A stretch of DNA of 64,000 nt from contig JAHHHY010000001.1 in assembly GCA_019359125.1 (NCBI GenBank), positions 868,001 to 932,000 of the forward strand. The letters are read 5' to 3'. This DNA comes from Pleurocapsa minor GSE-CHR-MK 17-07R. Its GTDB lineage: Bacteria > Chloroflexota > Anaerolineae > Aggregatilineales > Phototrophicaceae. A program made the translations under genes and the position numbers. The notes under the pieces are model-generated. The model did not search any database. It was not told the DNA's origin and saw only the letters and a list, made by a program, of their open reading frames with translations. Position 1 is the first letter of the stretch, and every line of letters begins with the position of its first letter. Shown here one piece after another: positions 62,943 through 64,000 of this stretch.

Positions 62943-64000
62943 ATGACCGTATCATCAGACGAACTCAGCCAACTGTTGAAGCAGGGCAAAAGCCCCCGCC
63001 TTGACTGGTTTCCTGAGAGCGCCCCCCAGGACGCCATTGCGCTCACGCTGACGGCTCTGGCCAATTCCGGCGGCGGCACCATCGTCGTCGGCATTCTGGG
63101 GCCAGCCGCGGCCGTCATCGGCGTGAAGGATGCGCGCGCGGCGCTTGACCGCATCGTGCAGGCAGCCCTGTCTGTCGAGCCGCGGCTGGTCATCCCGTAT
63201 CCCGACGTGGTCAAATATCAGGACAGATCGCTGGTGGTGGCCACGGTCCCGCGTGGCATGCCCCATGTGTACAGCTTCGAAGGCCGCTTCCTGGTGCGCA
63301 GCGAATACGAAAACGTGCCGCTGAAGCCGCGCGATCTGCGCCGCCTGTTTCTGGAGCGCGGCGAACTCTCGTTTGAGACCGAACCTGCCGCCCACGCCAC
63401 GCTTGAGGATATCGACTGGTCTGCTGCCGATGCCTATGCCGAGAAGGTCAGCAGCACGGGGCTGGCGGGATCGACCGAAAATGTCCTGATTCGCCGCGGC
63501 TGCCTGACCCATGCCGATGGCAGCCTGCGCCCCACCCATGCGGGCATCCTGCTGTTTGGCAAATTCCCGCAGCAGTTTGTGCGCACCAGCGAGATCACCG
63601 CGGCCCGTTTCCACGGCGAAGTTATGGAAGACCGGCTGATCCGGCAGGACATCACCGGCACCCTGCCCGATCAACTGCGCAAGGCCGAAGCGTTCCTGAA
63701 AGACAATCTGCGTAAAGAACTGCAACTGGGCCGCACGATGGCGCGCGCCGAAGCCTTTGAGGTACCGCTGGAGGCCGCCCGTGAGCTGGTCGTGAATGCT
63801 GTGGCCCATCGCGACTATGACCAGACCGGGGACTGCGTGCATCTGAACCTGTATCGGGACCGACTGGAGATCGTCAGCCCCGGCGGGCTGCCCGGCCCCA
63901 TCACCGTCGATAACATGACGCACGAGCGCTTCTCGCGCAATCCGATCATCGTGCAGGTGCTGTCTGACATGGGCTTCATCGAGCGGCTGGGCTATGGCGT
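62943..64000 (+). CDS. AlbA/Schlafen-like DNA-binding protein with ATPase-like C-domain, cut by window edge
   Basis: The open frame runs from the ATG at 62943 (GTGGGGG 4 bases upstream) to the window end, at least 352 residues. The N-terminal AlbA_2 domain (about 1-120: LTALANSGGGTIVVGILGP, GRFLVRSEYENVPLKPRDLRRL) resembles the DNA/RNA-binding part of Schlafen-like proteins. The second half has the HATPase_c_4 pattern: EVPLEAARELVVNAVAHRDYDQTG with LEIVSPGGLPGPI and RNPIIVQVLSDMGFIERLGYG. COG2865-type proteins are often called transcriptional regulators; real activity unknown. It follows lon by 35 bases and may be cotranscribed. Confidence 0.8.
   Translation, partial: MTVSSDELSQLLKQGKSPRLDWFPESAPQDAIALTLTALANSGGGTIVVGILGPAAAVIGVKDARAALDRIVQAALSVEPRLVIPYPDVVKYQDRSLVVATVPRGMPHVYSFEGRFLVRSEYENVPLKPRDLRRLFLERGELSFETEPAAHATLEDIDWSAADAYAEKVSSTGLAGSTENVLIRRGCLTHADGSLRPTHAGILLFGKFPQQFVRTSEITAARFHGEVMEDRLIRQDITGTLPDQLRKAEAFLKDNLRKELQLGRTMARAEAFEVPLEAARELVVNAVAHRDYDQTGDCVHLNLYRDRLEIVSPGGLPGPITVDNMTHERFSRNPIIVQVLSDMGFIERLGYG

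Overview
The window reads as ordinary chromosomal DNA of a GC-rich bacterium, most likely a member of the Chloroflexota (Anaerolineae-like). This is inferred from family content and style: a Thr-Pro stalk protein full of TFTPT-type repeats, many lipoproteins with Pro/Thr-rich linkers, a DHH-CBS-tRNA nucleotidyltransferase fusion, an L32 beginning GPLPKKK, and a Tad pilus locus whose TadZ carries a receiver domain. I see no rRNA, tRNA, CRISPR array, transposase or integrase. No stretch over 300 bases lacks a gene; the longest gaps are divergent promoter regions of 180 to 225 bases.

Layout. 1-4.3 kb: 5' part of rpmF behind a near-consensus promoter, then a coupled minus-strand cassette of a SUOX/YedY-like protein, a Tat-targeted L,D-transpeptidase-like protein that seems to lack its catalytic Cys, a CcdA/DsbD-type transporter, a TlpA-like thioredoxin and a DUF2085 membrane protein. 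4.4-15.3 kb: housekeeping and small genes (two cupins, GNAT, tRNA nucleotidyltransferase fusion, a lipoprotein, UbiA, an M1-type peptidase, YifB, RarA). 15.3-22.5 kb: three minus-strand genes for Tad minor pilins/adhesins (TadE with a 246-residue Thr-Pro stalk, TadG with a vWA domain, a second TadE). 22.7-27.4 kb: a PspA-like coiled-coil protein, a three-GAF histidine kinase and two OmpR-type regulators. 27.5-40.6 kb: eight tightly packed minus-strand genes for large membrane proteins of envelope glycan assembly, including one initiating sugar-phosphate transferase and YfhO-type proteins. 40.8-43.5 kb: a membrane-anchored NACHT-like NTPase with HEAT repeats. 43.5-46.3 kb: lipoprotein, YggU, YggT, YggS and PgeF. 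46.5-54.6 kb: a NarL-type regulator and DegS-like kinase, followed by the Tad assembly operon cpaB-cpaE(tadZ)-cpaF(tadA)-tadB-tadC. 54.7-64 kb: comF, long-form hpf, two family 2 glycosyltransferases, a PhnD-like lipoprotein, an Ig-like secreted protein, lon and the start of an AlbA/Schlafen-like ATPase gene.

How the parts fit. The Tad machine is split in two loci 26 kb apart, assembly proteins in one and surface subunits in the other, and each lies beside a two-component system. That suggests, without proving it, that pilus output is under two signalling inputs. The TadZ receiver keeps all its phosphorylation residues. The glycan block and the two family 2 transferases probably decorate the same cell surface. 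No pilin (Flp), prepilin peptidase (TadV) or secretin gene is in the window, as would fit a monoderm or lie elsewhere.

Least expected items: the dead-looking L,D-transpeptidase in a redox cassette, the NACHT-HEAT protein with Arg replacing the Walker A Lys, the DegS-like kinase with a degenerate ATP site, the intact-receiver TadZ, and several compact termination structures, including a 9-bp hairpin that contains the stop codons of two convergent genes.
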